A stretch of DNA of 64,000 bases from contig NZ_CAIUXT010000098.1 of assembly GCF_903903185.1 (NCBI RefSeq), positions 16,954-80,953 on the forward strand. Direction: 5' to 3'. Made by a program: the position numbers and the translations under genes. Of the stretch, positions 58,701 through 64,000 are shown piece by piece. The DNA comes from an uncultured Rhodoblastus sp. (GTDB lineage Bacteria; Pseudomonadota; Alphaproteobacteria; Rhizobiales; Beijerinckiaceae). Numbering within the stretch: position 1 is the stretch's first letter; every line of letters starts with the position of its first letter. The notes under the pieces are model-generated. The model ran no database searches. It was given only the letters and a program-made list of their open reading frames with translations, and was not told where the DNA came from.

Positions 58701-59817
58701 GCAATTCGCCCTCGACGCCGCGTTCGAGCAGATTATTGGCCTCGTCGGCGACATAGCAGGAATAATTGGCGATCGGGCCGCCGATGCTGACCGGCGCGTC
58801 CGGCAGGACCACCGCGACGGTGGCGACCACCGTCGCTTCGGTCGGGCCATAGGAGTTGAAAATGGTGCGTCCCGGCCTGTGCCAGCGCGCGGCGGTCGCC
58901 GGCGGGCAGGCCTCGCCGCCGAGAATGATCACCCGCAGGGTCGCGATGTCGCGCGGCATCAGCGCCAGCAGCGTCGGCACGGTGTCGAGCACCGTCACGC
59001 CGATCTCCTCCATCAGGTCCGGCAGCGCCTCGGCCTCGCCCATGACCTCCGGCGTGGCGACAAACAGCGTCGCGCCGACGAGATAGGGTATCCAGATTTC
59101 CTCCATCGACAGGTCGAAGGCGATGGAGGCGCCCTGGAACACGATGTCGGATTTGCCGATTTTATAGGTCTCGTTGGCCGAGCGCAGATAATGGCAGATG
59201 TTGCGGCCGGTGACGACAATGCCCTTGGGCGCGCCGGTCGAGCCGGACGTATAGATCATATAGGCCGGATGGTCCGGCGTGGCGCCGTTTTTCCGCGCAT
59301 CGACCGGGCTCTGGTCGCTGGCGTCGATCAGGTCGGCCTCGGTCAGGATCGGCGTGGCGACGGCGGCGCGCGCCTTGACGGCGAAAGCCTCCGACGTCAG
59401 CAGGCCCCTGGCCTCCGCGTCGCGCAGGCAGAGAGCGATCCGCTCGACCGGCGCGTCGGCGTCGAAAGGCAGCCAGGCGGCGCCGGTCTTGGCGATGGCG
59501 ATCTGGCCGATCAGCAATTCCGGCCCGCGCGGTCCCCACAGGCCGACGACGTCGCCGGGGCCGATCCCACGCCGGACCAGGCCGCGCGCCAGCGCCGTGG
59601 CCTCGCGATCGATCTGGCCATAGGTGAGCTTGCGCTCCATCGTGCTCATCGCGACCGCCTGTGGCCCGGCGGCGACGGTGGCGGCGAAAATCTCGGTCAG
59701 CAGTTCGTCGCGCAGCAGATCGGGCCGCACCGCGCCGCGCAGGACGGCAAGCGAGACCGGGGCGCGGACCGCAGCAGACTGGAGGTCCGTCGCTATTGCC
59801 GAATCGACTTCAGTCAT
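55771..59817 (-). CDS. Pls/PosA-type non-ribosomal peptide synthetase
   Basis: This 1348-aa single-module synthetase has the architecture of epsilon-poly-lysine synthetase. The adenylation domain spans about 40-530: A3 YTSGSTGAPKG (189-199), A5 NSYGPTEATV, A7 YRSGDAV, A8 KIRGFRVELGEIE and the A10 Lys518 (SSGKVNRNAL). The carrier domain follows, with phosphopantetheine Ser576 in DLGGHSLLAA. Then come three units, each hydrophobic helices plus a left-handed beta-helix of hexapeptide repeats (LGAKVGDDCNISEVEIGA, MGAKIGKDSEIS, FGAKFGKGCVIDMTD). It has no condensation or thioesterase domain. Asp235 aligns with the amino-group-binding Asp of amino-acid adenylation domains. The start at 59817 is chosen by family fit; a longer frame upstream was rejected. 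Confidence 0.9.
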   Translation of the reverse strand: MTEVDSAIATDLQSAAVRAPVSLAVLRGAVRPDLLRDELLTEIFAATVAAGPQAVAMSTMERKLTYGQIDREATALARGLVRRGIGPGDVVGLWGPRGPELLIGQIAIAKTGAAWLPFDADAPVERIALCLRDAEARGLLTSEAFAVKARAAVATPILTEADLIDASDQSPVDARKNGATPDHPAYMIYTSGSTGAPKGIVVTGRNICHYLRSANETYKIGKSDIVFQGASIAFDLSMEEIWIPYLVGATLFVATPEVMGEAEALPDLMEEIGVTVLDTVPTLLALMPRDIATLRVIILGGEACPPATAARWHRPGRTIFNSYGPTEATVVATVAVVLPDAPVSIGGPIANYSCYVADEANNLLERGVEGELLIGGPGVARGYLKREALTAEKFIANPFDRTGADPILYRSGDAVAMLADGNIAFRGRIDDQVKIRGFRVELGEIESKLADYPGVHQAAVVLRHDDGLDQLVAFLVPEKGETLDPKAIRADLRASLPVYMVPARYETRDALPRLSSGKVNRNALKQATLTAAVSAEDQEEPQTPTEALLLDAAQKVLPPQPIPFDADFFTDLGGHSLLAARFVSLVRQTPSLAGVTLQDMYSGRSLRAIAALLDEKASLSGAPKDLTFEPPPLLRRFLCGLAQAVVVPFLLALSTAQWLGIFVSYMLLTDADASIWREITSLLGVYVIVNILTLILAIATKWLVIGRFKPGRYPLWGVYYFRWWLVQRMLNLTHLKWLQGSPLMRVYFQALGAKVGDDCNISEVEIGAIDLVSIGAGTTIGSKVKLSNVTFEGAEMIVGPIDIGPDCCVGSSCVLEDHVVLEEGAELRDLTAIAPHNRVAAWEIWDGSPGRCVGSVDKESLRPFAEVGQARHGFQTFLYALLLLAIPPVGLLPLFPAFWVFDRIDEALGLAATSRMLYMAAIPIMAWPTSFVMVLVTVAFIAVVRWTVLPVVREGYYSVFSWFYMRKWAVALAVEVTLETLSSLYATVYMRAWYRLMGAKIGKDSEISTNLAGRYDLVEIGEKCFIADEVILGDEEIRRGWMKLEKLKTGSRVFIGNDGVLPPGAIVPDGALIGIKSKPPANDEMSPGDTWFGSPPIKLPVRQKFDGGGSTWTYEAPKWKKFARAAFEAVHISLPTMLFITFGTWSIEWFGPSMLEGAYGRVFWMFVASSTMIAAAMTLIVIGVKWATMGRYEPMTKPMWSWWAMRTEAVAVLYWGLAGKVMLEHLRGTPFLPWLLRLFGAKFGKGCVIDMTDITEFDCVEVGDFCCLNAQCALQTHLYEDRVMKVGRVKLGDGVVVGAGSTVLYDSHVGDFARLGPLTIVMKGESIPAHSEWTGAPAQPTRHAQARG

Positions 59818-60063
59818 CGCCGTTCCCGTCGCCTTGCCTGGTCCCGGCTTTGCGCGAGCCGGAATTTCGCCATAGCACAGGATCGCCCGCACTCCTACCC
59901 GCAAAGCCGGCGGTTTGCATGACCCAATCGCGCCCCGTTGGCGGCACGCTTTGCCGGCGGCGCGGCGGAAGTTCAGGCAGTGGCGCGGTTCATGGTTGCG
60001 TTTTTTGGCGCGCGAGACGAAAGATGCGGCGTAACAGGCGACTAGCGGCTTGCAGGAGGCACG
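59818..60063. other. Divergent intergenic region
   Basis: About 245 bp between the divergent synthetase gene and the 42-aa lipoprotein gene, expected to hold promoters for both. No convincing -10/-35 pair, repeat or operator was recognised. An AGGAGG just before 60064 serves the lipoprotein. Confidence 0.4.
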
Positions 60064-60192
60064 ATGGCCAGATGGTTGAGATTGGGCGCGCTGGCGGCGC
60101 TTTGCGCGCTCGTCGGCGGCTGCGACCCCTGCGGCGGCCCGCTCAAATTCAGCAAATTCCCCGGCGTCTGCAATTACGGCCAGCCGAAATAG
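60064..60192 (+). CDS. Small lipoprotein, 42 aa
   Basis: This very short gene has an excellent ribosome site (AGGAGG four bases before ATG) and encodes a lipoprotein signal with lipobox LVGGC (residues 16-20), so the mature peptide is only about 23 residues, CDPCGGPLKFSKFPGVCNYG plus QPK. The mature part has three Cys including the lipidated one. No family was recognised. It sits 54 bp upstream of the prephenate dehydrogenase-like gene on the same strand and is easily missed because of its size. Confidence 0.75.
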   Translation: MARWLRLGALAALCALVGGCDPCGGPLKFSKFPGVCNYGQPK

Positions 60193-60246
60193 CGTCGAGC
60201 CTGACTTTTCCGCCATCTGCGGCGGCTTGACGGTTGAGGACGCATT

Positions 60247-61065
60247 TTGAACCAGCGCCTGAAGCAAAGGCCGGTAGCGCGGCCGGAAAAATCCATCGGA
60301 CTGATCGGCCTCGGCGCGTTCGGCCGGCTGATCGCCGCCCATCTCGGCGCGCATTTTCCGATTCTCGGCCATGACCCCGCCGCCGACGGCGATGTCAAGG
60401 GCGTGACCTTGCGTCCGCTGGCCGAGGTCGCCGCCTGCGACGTCGTCATCCTCGCCACCCCGGTGCCGGCGCTCGGCGCGGTGATTGCGACGATCAACCC
60501 TTATCTTCGTCCCGGCGCGCTGGTGCTCGATGTCGGTTCGGTCAAGGTGATTCCGGCGCAAATCATGCGCGCTGGCCTGCCCGCCCATGTCGATATTGTC
60601 GGCACGCATCCGATGTTCGGGCCGCAGAGCGCGCGCGGCGGCGTCAAGGGCCTGAAAATCGTGCTTTGTCCGATCCGGGGGCGCCACGCGCGGTCCATCG
60701 CCGCCTTTTTACACAAGACTTTCGGGCTCGACGCCATCATCGCCACGCCCGAGGCGCATGACCGCGAGGCGGCGATGGTGCAGGGCCTGACCCATCTGAT
60801 CGCCAAGGTTCTGGTGGAAATGGAGCCCCTGCCCCGCAAGATGACCACCGCCAGTTTCGACCTGATTTATCGCGCCATCGACATGGTGCGCTACGACGCG
60901 CCGGAGGTCTTCTACGCCATCGAGCGGATGAACCCCTATGCGCCGGACGTGCGGCGGCGCTTTTTCGCCCTGGCGGCGGAACTGGCGGAATCGCTGGAAA
61001 AAGAAGACGAATTCAAAACGTTTGCAAGCGAAGCGGAACCCGGTTCGCATGAAGAAAACGCGTAA
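60247..61065 (+). CDS. Prephenate/arogenate dehydrogenase-family protein
   Basis: This 272-aa NAD(P)-dependent dehydrogenase resembles prephenate/arogenate dehydrogenases of tyrosine synthesis. TTG at 60247 with GAGG upstream is the start. The Rossmann motif is GLIGLGAFG (18-26); VDIVGTHPMFGPQSARGGVKG (in parts, about 115-135) holds the conserved His, and AHDREAAMVQGLTHLIAK the helical region. No CM or ACT domain is attached. The final 15 or so residues (FASEAEPGSHEENA) are encoded by palindromic repeat copy C, so the natural tail has been replaced or extended. Confidence 0.88.
   Translation: MNQRLKQRPVARPEKSIGLIGLGAFGRLIAAHLGAHFPILGHDPAADGDVKGVTLRPLAEVAACDVVILATPVPALGAVIATINPYLRPGALVLDVGSVKVIPAQIMRAGLPAHVDIVGTHPMFGPQSARGGVKGLKIVLCPIRGRHARSIAAFLHKTFGLDAIIATPEAHDREAAMVQGLTHLIAKVLVEMEPLPRKMTTASFDLIYRAIDMVRYDAPEVFYAIERMNPYAPDVRRRFFALAAELAESLEKEDEFKTFASEAEPGSHEENA
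61018..61062 (+). repeat. Palindromic intergenic-type repeat, copy C, inside a coding end
   Basis: This copy has the first hairpin only: GCGAA (61027-61031) with TTCGC (61044-61048) around GCGGAACCCGG, then ATGAAGAAAACGC; the outer ACGTTT (61018-61023) pairs with AAACGC imperfectly. Unlike copies A and B it lies inside a gene, forming the last codons of the prephenate dehydrogenase-like protein just before its TAA. Confidence 0.75.
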
Positions 61066-61072
61066 AAAAGCC

Positions 61073-61693
61073 TCAGATCCAGTCGAAACGGCCCGCTGAA
61101 AACACCAGCACCCGCCCCTGCCAGATGTCGGCGACCGGCGAGCGCTCCGCCGGCAGGCCGCCGATCAACGTCATCAGGGCGCGGGCGACGCCGCCATGCG
61201 AGACCACCACGCTCGGCGCCTGTTGCGCCTCCAGCCAGGGTTCGATCCGCCGCGCCAATTGGGCGTAACTCTCGCCGCCGGGCGGCGTGAAATTCCATTT
61301 GTCGGCTTCGCGCGCCCGGGCCAATTCAGGGTCGCGGACGCAGACCTCCGGCCAGGTCAGACCTTCCCAGCGCCCGAAAGTGACTTCGACAAGCCGGTCG
61401 TCCAGCGCGCCGCCCTCGGGCGGCAGGCCGAGTTCAACGCGCGCCAGCCGCTGGGTTTGACGCGCGCGCAGCAGCGGCGAACATTGGAAGGGCAGCGCTT
61501 CAGGATTTTCACCCCGCGAAAGCAGAAGCTTCCTGAGCTTGCGGCCGGCCCGCGCCGCCTGTTCGCGTCCCAGACGGTTGAGCGGCGGGTCCTGCCGGCC
61601 CTGAAACCGCCCCACGGCGTTCCAGTCGGTTTCGCCATGGCGCAGGAAATACAGGCGCGGCCTTGAACCCTGGGACGTACCGCCTGCGATCAT
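61073..61693 (-). CDS. Histidine phosphatase (phosphoglycerate-mutase-like) protein
   Basis: This 206-aa histidine-phosphatase superfamily protein has the phosphohistidine motif FLRHGETDWN (His19), with GRFQGRQDPPLNRLGREQA downstream, CSPLLRARQT, VEVTFGRWEGLTW and the second catalytic His in VVVSHGGVARALM. The substrate is unknown (a phosphoglycerate mutase-like or cobalamin-type phosphatase role are both possible). The start overlaps the fabI stop by 4 bp, so the two are an operon. Confidence 0.88.
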   Translation of the reverse strand: MIAGGTSQGSRPRLYFLRHGETDWNAVGRFQGRQDPPLNRLGREQAARAGRKLRKLLLSRGENPEALPFQCSPLLRARQTQRLARVELGLPPEGGALDDRLVEVTFGRWEGLTWPEVCVRDPELARAREADKWNFTPPGGESYAQLARRIEPWLEAQQAPSVVVSHGGVARALMTLIGGLPAERSPVADIWQGRVLVFSAGRFDWI

Positions 61694-62532
61694 TCCCTTT
61701 TGGCGATATCGGGGGCATTGGGGTTTTTCATGCCGACGACATGATAGCCGGCGTCGACGTGAAGGATTTCGCCGGTCACGCCGCGCGACATCGGCGAGAG
61801 CAGAAACACCGCGCTTTCGCCGACCTCGTCGATGGTGACGGTGCGGCGCAGCGGCGCGTTATATTCGTTCCATTTGAGAATATAGCGGAAATCGCCGATG
61901 CCCGAAGCCGCCAGCGTCTTGATCGGCCCGGCGGAAATGGCGTTGACGCGAATGTTCTTCTCGCCGAGGTCGGCGGCGAGATAGCGCACGCTGGCCTCCA
62001 GCGCCGCTTTGGCCACGCCCATTACATTGTAATGCGGCATCCATTTTTCCGCGCCGTAATAGGTCAGCGTCAGCAGGGAGCCGCCATTCTTCATCAGCTT
62101 TTCGGCGCGCTGGGCGATGGCGGTGAAGGAATAGCAGGAGATCGCCAGCGAGGTTTTGAAATTTTCCTCGGAAGTATCGACATAGCGGCCGGTCAATTCG
62201 TCCTTGTCGGAAAAAGCGATGCAATGGACGACGAAATCCAGTTCGCCCCAAAGTTTCGCGACCTCGGCGAAAACCGCGTCGATCGAGGCGGCGTCGGTCA
62301 CATCGCATTCCCCGACCACATGGGCGTCGAGTTCCGCCGCGAGCGGCCGCACCCGCCGCTCCAGCGGCTCGCCCTGGTAGGTCAGGGCGATCTCGGCCCC
62401 CGCCAGCCGGGCGGCCTTGGCGATTCCCCAGGCGATGGAGCGGTTGTTCGCCAGCCCCATGACCAGCCCGCGCTTGCCGCGCAGGACTCCCGGGTGACCG
62501 TTCAGGGCGGCGTCCACTGCTGTCATCGTCAT
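61690..62532 (-). CDS. fabI: Enoyl-[acyl-carrier-protein] reductase (NADH)
   Basis: This 280-aa FabI short-chain dehydrogenase performs the last reduction in each cycle of fatty acid elongation and is the target of triclosan-type inhibitors. It reads KRGLVMGLANNRSIAWGIAK (in parts) at the cofactor site, HCIAFSDKDELTGRYVDTS, the catalytic YNVMGVAKAAL with Tyr and Lys six apart, and NAISAGPIKTLAASGI. A ten-residue N-terminal extension precedes the core. The start at 62532 follows GGGATC. Coupled to the histidine phosphatase gene. Confidence 0.95.
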   Translation of the reverse strand: MTMTAVDAALNGHPGVLRGKRGLVMGLANNRSIAWGIAKAARLAGAEIALTYQGEPLERRVRPLAAELDAHVVGECDVTDAASIDAVFAEVAKLWGELDFVVHCIAFSDKDELTGRYVDTSEENFKTSLAISCYSFTAIAQRAEKLMKNGGSLLTLTYYGAEKWMPHYNVMGVAKAALEASVRYLAADLGEKNIRVNAISAGPIKTLAASGIGDFRYILKWNEYNAPLRRTVTIDEVGESAVFLLSPMSRGVTGEILHVDAGYHVVGMKNPNAPDIAKRE

Positions 62533-62852
62533 TATGATCCCATGTCGTCTTGATGGGCCATTTAGCCTCGCGCGGCATGCGAGGCAAGTCCGCGCGCGCC
62601 GGCGCGCTTCGCGCGGCCGTGTCCGGCGCCTGACGGCTTTGCTCCGGGACAGGCGGCGCAAAAGGAAAATGCCGCCGCTTCGCCCTTGGGACCGAGGCCA
62701 AATGTTTATGCAGTGTTAATATTAAGTGACCGCCGTATTTTCCAATTGCGGCTTTCGCCGCCCCGATCCAGGGTGGCGGACGAATCGGCCGATGGCCCGG
62801 CGGGAAGGACTCTCACCGCCCGGCGGACGGACACTGCCGAATCGCTCAAACC
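62533..62852. other. Intergenic region, no gene recognised
   Basis: About 320 bp between fabI and the small gene at 62853, both on the minus strand. It has a GC-rich stretch with short CGCGC repeats around 62590-62625 and an AT-rich patch near 62700 (TGTTTATGCAGTGTTAATATTAAG) that may carry the fabI promoter. No convincing open frame or terminator was seen. Confidence 0.4.
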
Positions 62853-63110
62853 TCAATGTTTCATCGCCACCGTGAATTCCCCGGCGGCGATGCGTTCCGG
62901 CAGGCGCCCGGCAAAACAGGCGACCGCTTCCTCGCCATAGGTTTCGACCAGCTCCTGCAGGGCCGCGAAAAGCGCGGCGTGGGCGAAGCTTTCGCTTTCG
63001 ATCCCCGCGAGGATCGCCTCCGCAAAAGCCTCCGTGACAAAGGCAAGCGCCGCCCGACGTTCGTCTTCGGCGCCGGTGGGATCGACATGCGGGGAATTGG
63101 CGGGGGTCAT
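62853..63110 (-). CDS. Small acidic hypothetical protein
   Basis: This 85-aa acidic protein reads as a compact helical fold: RRAALAFVTEAFAEAILAGI, FAHAALFAALQELVETYG, then AVACFAGRLPERIAAGEF and a short MKH end. No signal peptide or motif is visible and no family was recognised. No good ribosome site precedes ATG 63110, but the amino-acid make-up is protein-like. Single gene, same strand as fabI. Confidence 0.55.
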   Translation of the reverse strand: MTPANSPHVDPTGAEDERRAALAFVTEAFAEAILAGIESESFAHAALFAALQELVETYGEEAVACFAGRLPERIAAGEFTVAMKH

Positions 63111-63261
63111 GATGGGGCGACCTTAGCGGGCAAAGGTTTTTCAGGCGAGCGACGACTTAAGAAAGGGTTAATGGTCAAGACGCCATCCGCCAGACCGCAA
63201 AAACCGGATCAACATATTGATTTAATACGCTTTTTAAGAATTCCTGAGCGCCGTCGGCGCA

Positions 63262-63939
63262 TCAGTTGGCGCGATATTGCGTGGAAATATCATGCGCGAT
63301 CTGGCTGCCTTCGTCGAGGAACCGGCGACGCGCCAGCTGGGCGCTCGGCGTGCAGACCCGATAGCTGAATTGATAACCGCGCAGACCGCGATTGAAGGCG
63401 CCGGCCAGTTTTTCGCGGCGCGCCGGTCCGGCCCCTTCGGCGCTCATCAGCTCCTGCATCCGGTCGCGCCAAACCGCTTCCTTCGACAAAGCCGCATCCG
63501 CGGACGACGCGCCGGAAGAGGTCGCGGCGGCAGGACTGGCGGCCGGGTCGGCGCAGAGGGTCTGGAGATAGGCGAGCGCGCCCATGATCTCCGACAACCG
63601 CAGCAATTGCGGCTCGTAAGGCGGCGGCGGCGCTTCGACGACGGGCGCGGGCGCTTCGGACTTGCCTGCTCCGCTTTGCGTTTTGGCCGATTTGGACGAC
63701 TTGCGCGCCTTCTCCTGCCTGGCCCGCTCCTTGGCGCGATGGGCCTTCTGCCGGGGTTCGACCGCCTCCCGCTCGCTGCGATGGACGGAGCGGCGCGGCG
63801 CGGCGCTGGGCGGATGCGACGGACGATTGTCGAAAAACGGAAAGAAGAATTGCGCCCGCGCCGGGTCGCCGCCGACCAGAACCAGCCCCAAAAGGATTCC
63901 CTTGGGTTCCAAACACCCAAAATTTCGATATTGATACAT
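63262..63939 (-). CDS. TIGR02301-family secreted protein
   Basis: This 225-aa protein resembles the TIGR02301 family of alphaproteobacteria (function unknown). A hydrophobic segment (GILLGLVLVGGDPARAQ, about 13-29) looks like a signal peptide with cleavage after ARA-Q. A long basic, low-complexity region (HRSEREAVEPRQKAHRAKER) follows. The conserved C-terminal domain has PYEPQLLRLSEIMGALAYL, the Cys in LQTLCADP, WRDRMQELMSAEG, AFNRGLRGYQFSYRVCTPSA and IAHDISTQYRAN. The start at 63939 is one choice; an ATG at 63981 is also in frame. It lies at the window edge. Confidence 0.75.
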   Translation of the reverse strand: MYQYRNFGCLEPKGILLGLVLVGGDPARAQFFFPFFDNRPSHPPSAAPRRSVHRSEREAVEPRQKAHRAKERARQEKARKSSKSAKTQSGAGKSEAPAPVVEAPPPPYEPQLLRLSEIMGALAYLQTLCADPAASPAAATSSGASSADAALSKEAVWRDRMQELMSAEGAGPARREKLAGAFNRGLRGYQFSYRVCTPSAQLARRRFLDEGSQIAHDISTQYRAN

Positions 63940-64000
63940 CGCTAGTTGAGAAGGTGATGATGACATTGAAACCATGCACATTCTAGAAATGCTTCTTTAA

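Noticed and set aside
59818..60687. Upstream extension of the synthetase to about 1638 residues
   Set aside because: The added part runs antisense through the 42-aa lipoprotein and the dehydrogenase gene, and family proteins begin near the start chosen at 59817.

Overview
The window is GC-rich, densely coding bacterial DNA. Three things point to an alphaproteobacterium of the order Hyphomicrobiales (Rhizobiales): a circularly permuted two-piece tmRNA gene, an alpha-type SspB beside it, and short palindromic intergenic repeats of a kind common in that order. Aerobic-type cobalamin genes (cobG, cobN, cobE, cobW) and a PEPxxWA-CTERM protein agree with this. A Beijerinckiaceae/Methylocystaceae-like genome would fit, but the genus cannot be read from the sequence.

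Layout. 1-2.3 kb: a molybdenum hydroxylase pair of isoquinoline oxidoreductase type, cut by the left edge. 2.4-11.6 kb: an outer-membrane efflux lipoprotein divergent from an adaptor and two RND pumps (MdtABC-like). 11.6-13.5 kb: thymidylate synthase and a DUF2189 membrane protein. 13.7-15.3 kb: ssrA (tmRNA), sspB, a DUF4169 protein and a ribbon-helix-helix protein; tmRNA tags stalled nascent chains and SspB should deliver them to ClpXP. 15.4-19.7 kb: UvrD-like helicase, an orphan TadG-like von Willebrand protein and a PhnA-domain protein. 19.9-23.4 kb: a zinc island with an ABC permease, Zur, a periplasmic zinc-binding protein and a His-rich COG0523 GTPase around a Zur-box-like site, but no ATPase gene. 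23.4-28.1 kb: rluC-like, crcB, rarA, pyrE and a secreted protein. 28.1-28.7 kb: a HEPN/MNT toxin-antitoxin pair whose HEPN gene is frameshifted. 28.8-35.2 kb: the SUF iron-sulfur operon (cysteine desulfurase, sufB, sufC, sufD, sufS, DUF59). 35.2-36.7 kb: a repeat, a small membrane protein and a PEP-CTERM protein with an AT-rich promoter and a strong terminator.

36.8-51.2 kb is a large cobalamin cluster. A B12 riboswitch precedes cobW-cobN-cobG-cobH-cobI-cobJ on the minus strand, mostly with overlapping stops and starts. Then come cobK (plus), cobL-cobE-cobM (minus), cbiD (plus) and cobB-bluB (minus). Together these cover most steps from precorrin-2 to cobalt insertion plus lower-ligand synthesis. 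cbiD appears to stand in for the missing cobF.

51.3-64 kb: an L,D-transpeptidase lipoprotein, a histone-deacetylase-like amidohydrolase, then amidase and marR downstream of a 1348-aa Pls/PosA-type non-ribosomal peptide synthetase (adenylation, carrier, then membrane and left-handed beta-helix modules) that may make a poly-amino acid. After these come a 42-aa lipoprotein, a prephenate dehydrogenase-like protein whose C-terminus is written by a palindromic repeat, a histidine phosphatase, fabI, a small protein and a TIGR02301 secreted protein. No tRNA, rRNA, CRISPR array, insertion sequence or prophage was recognised.
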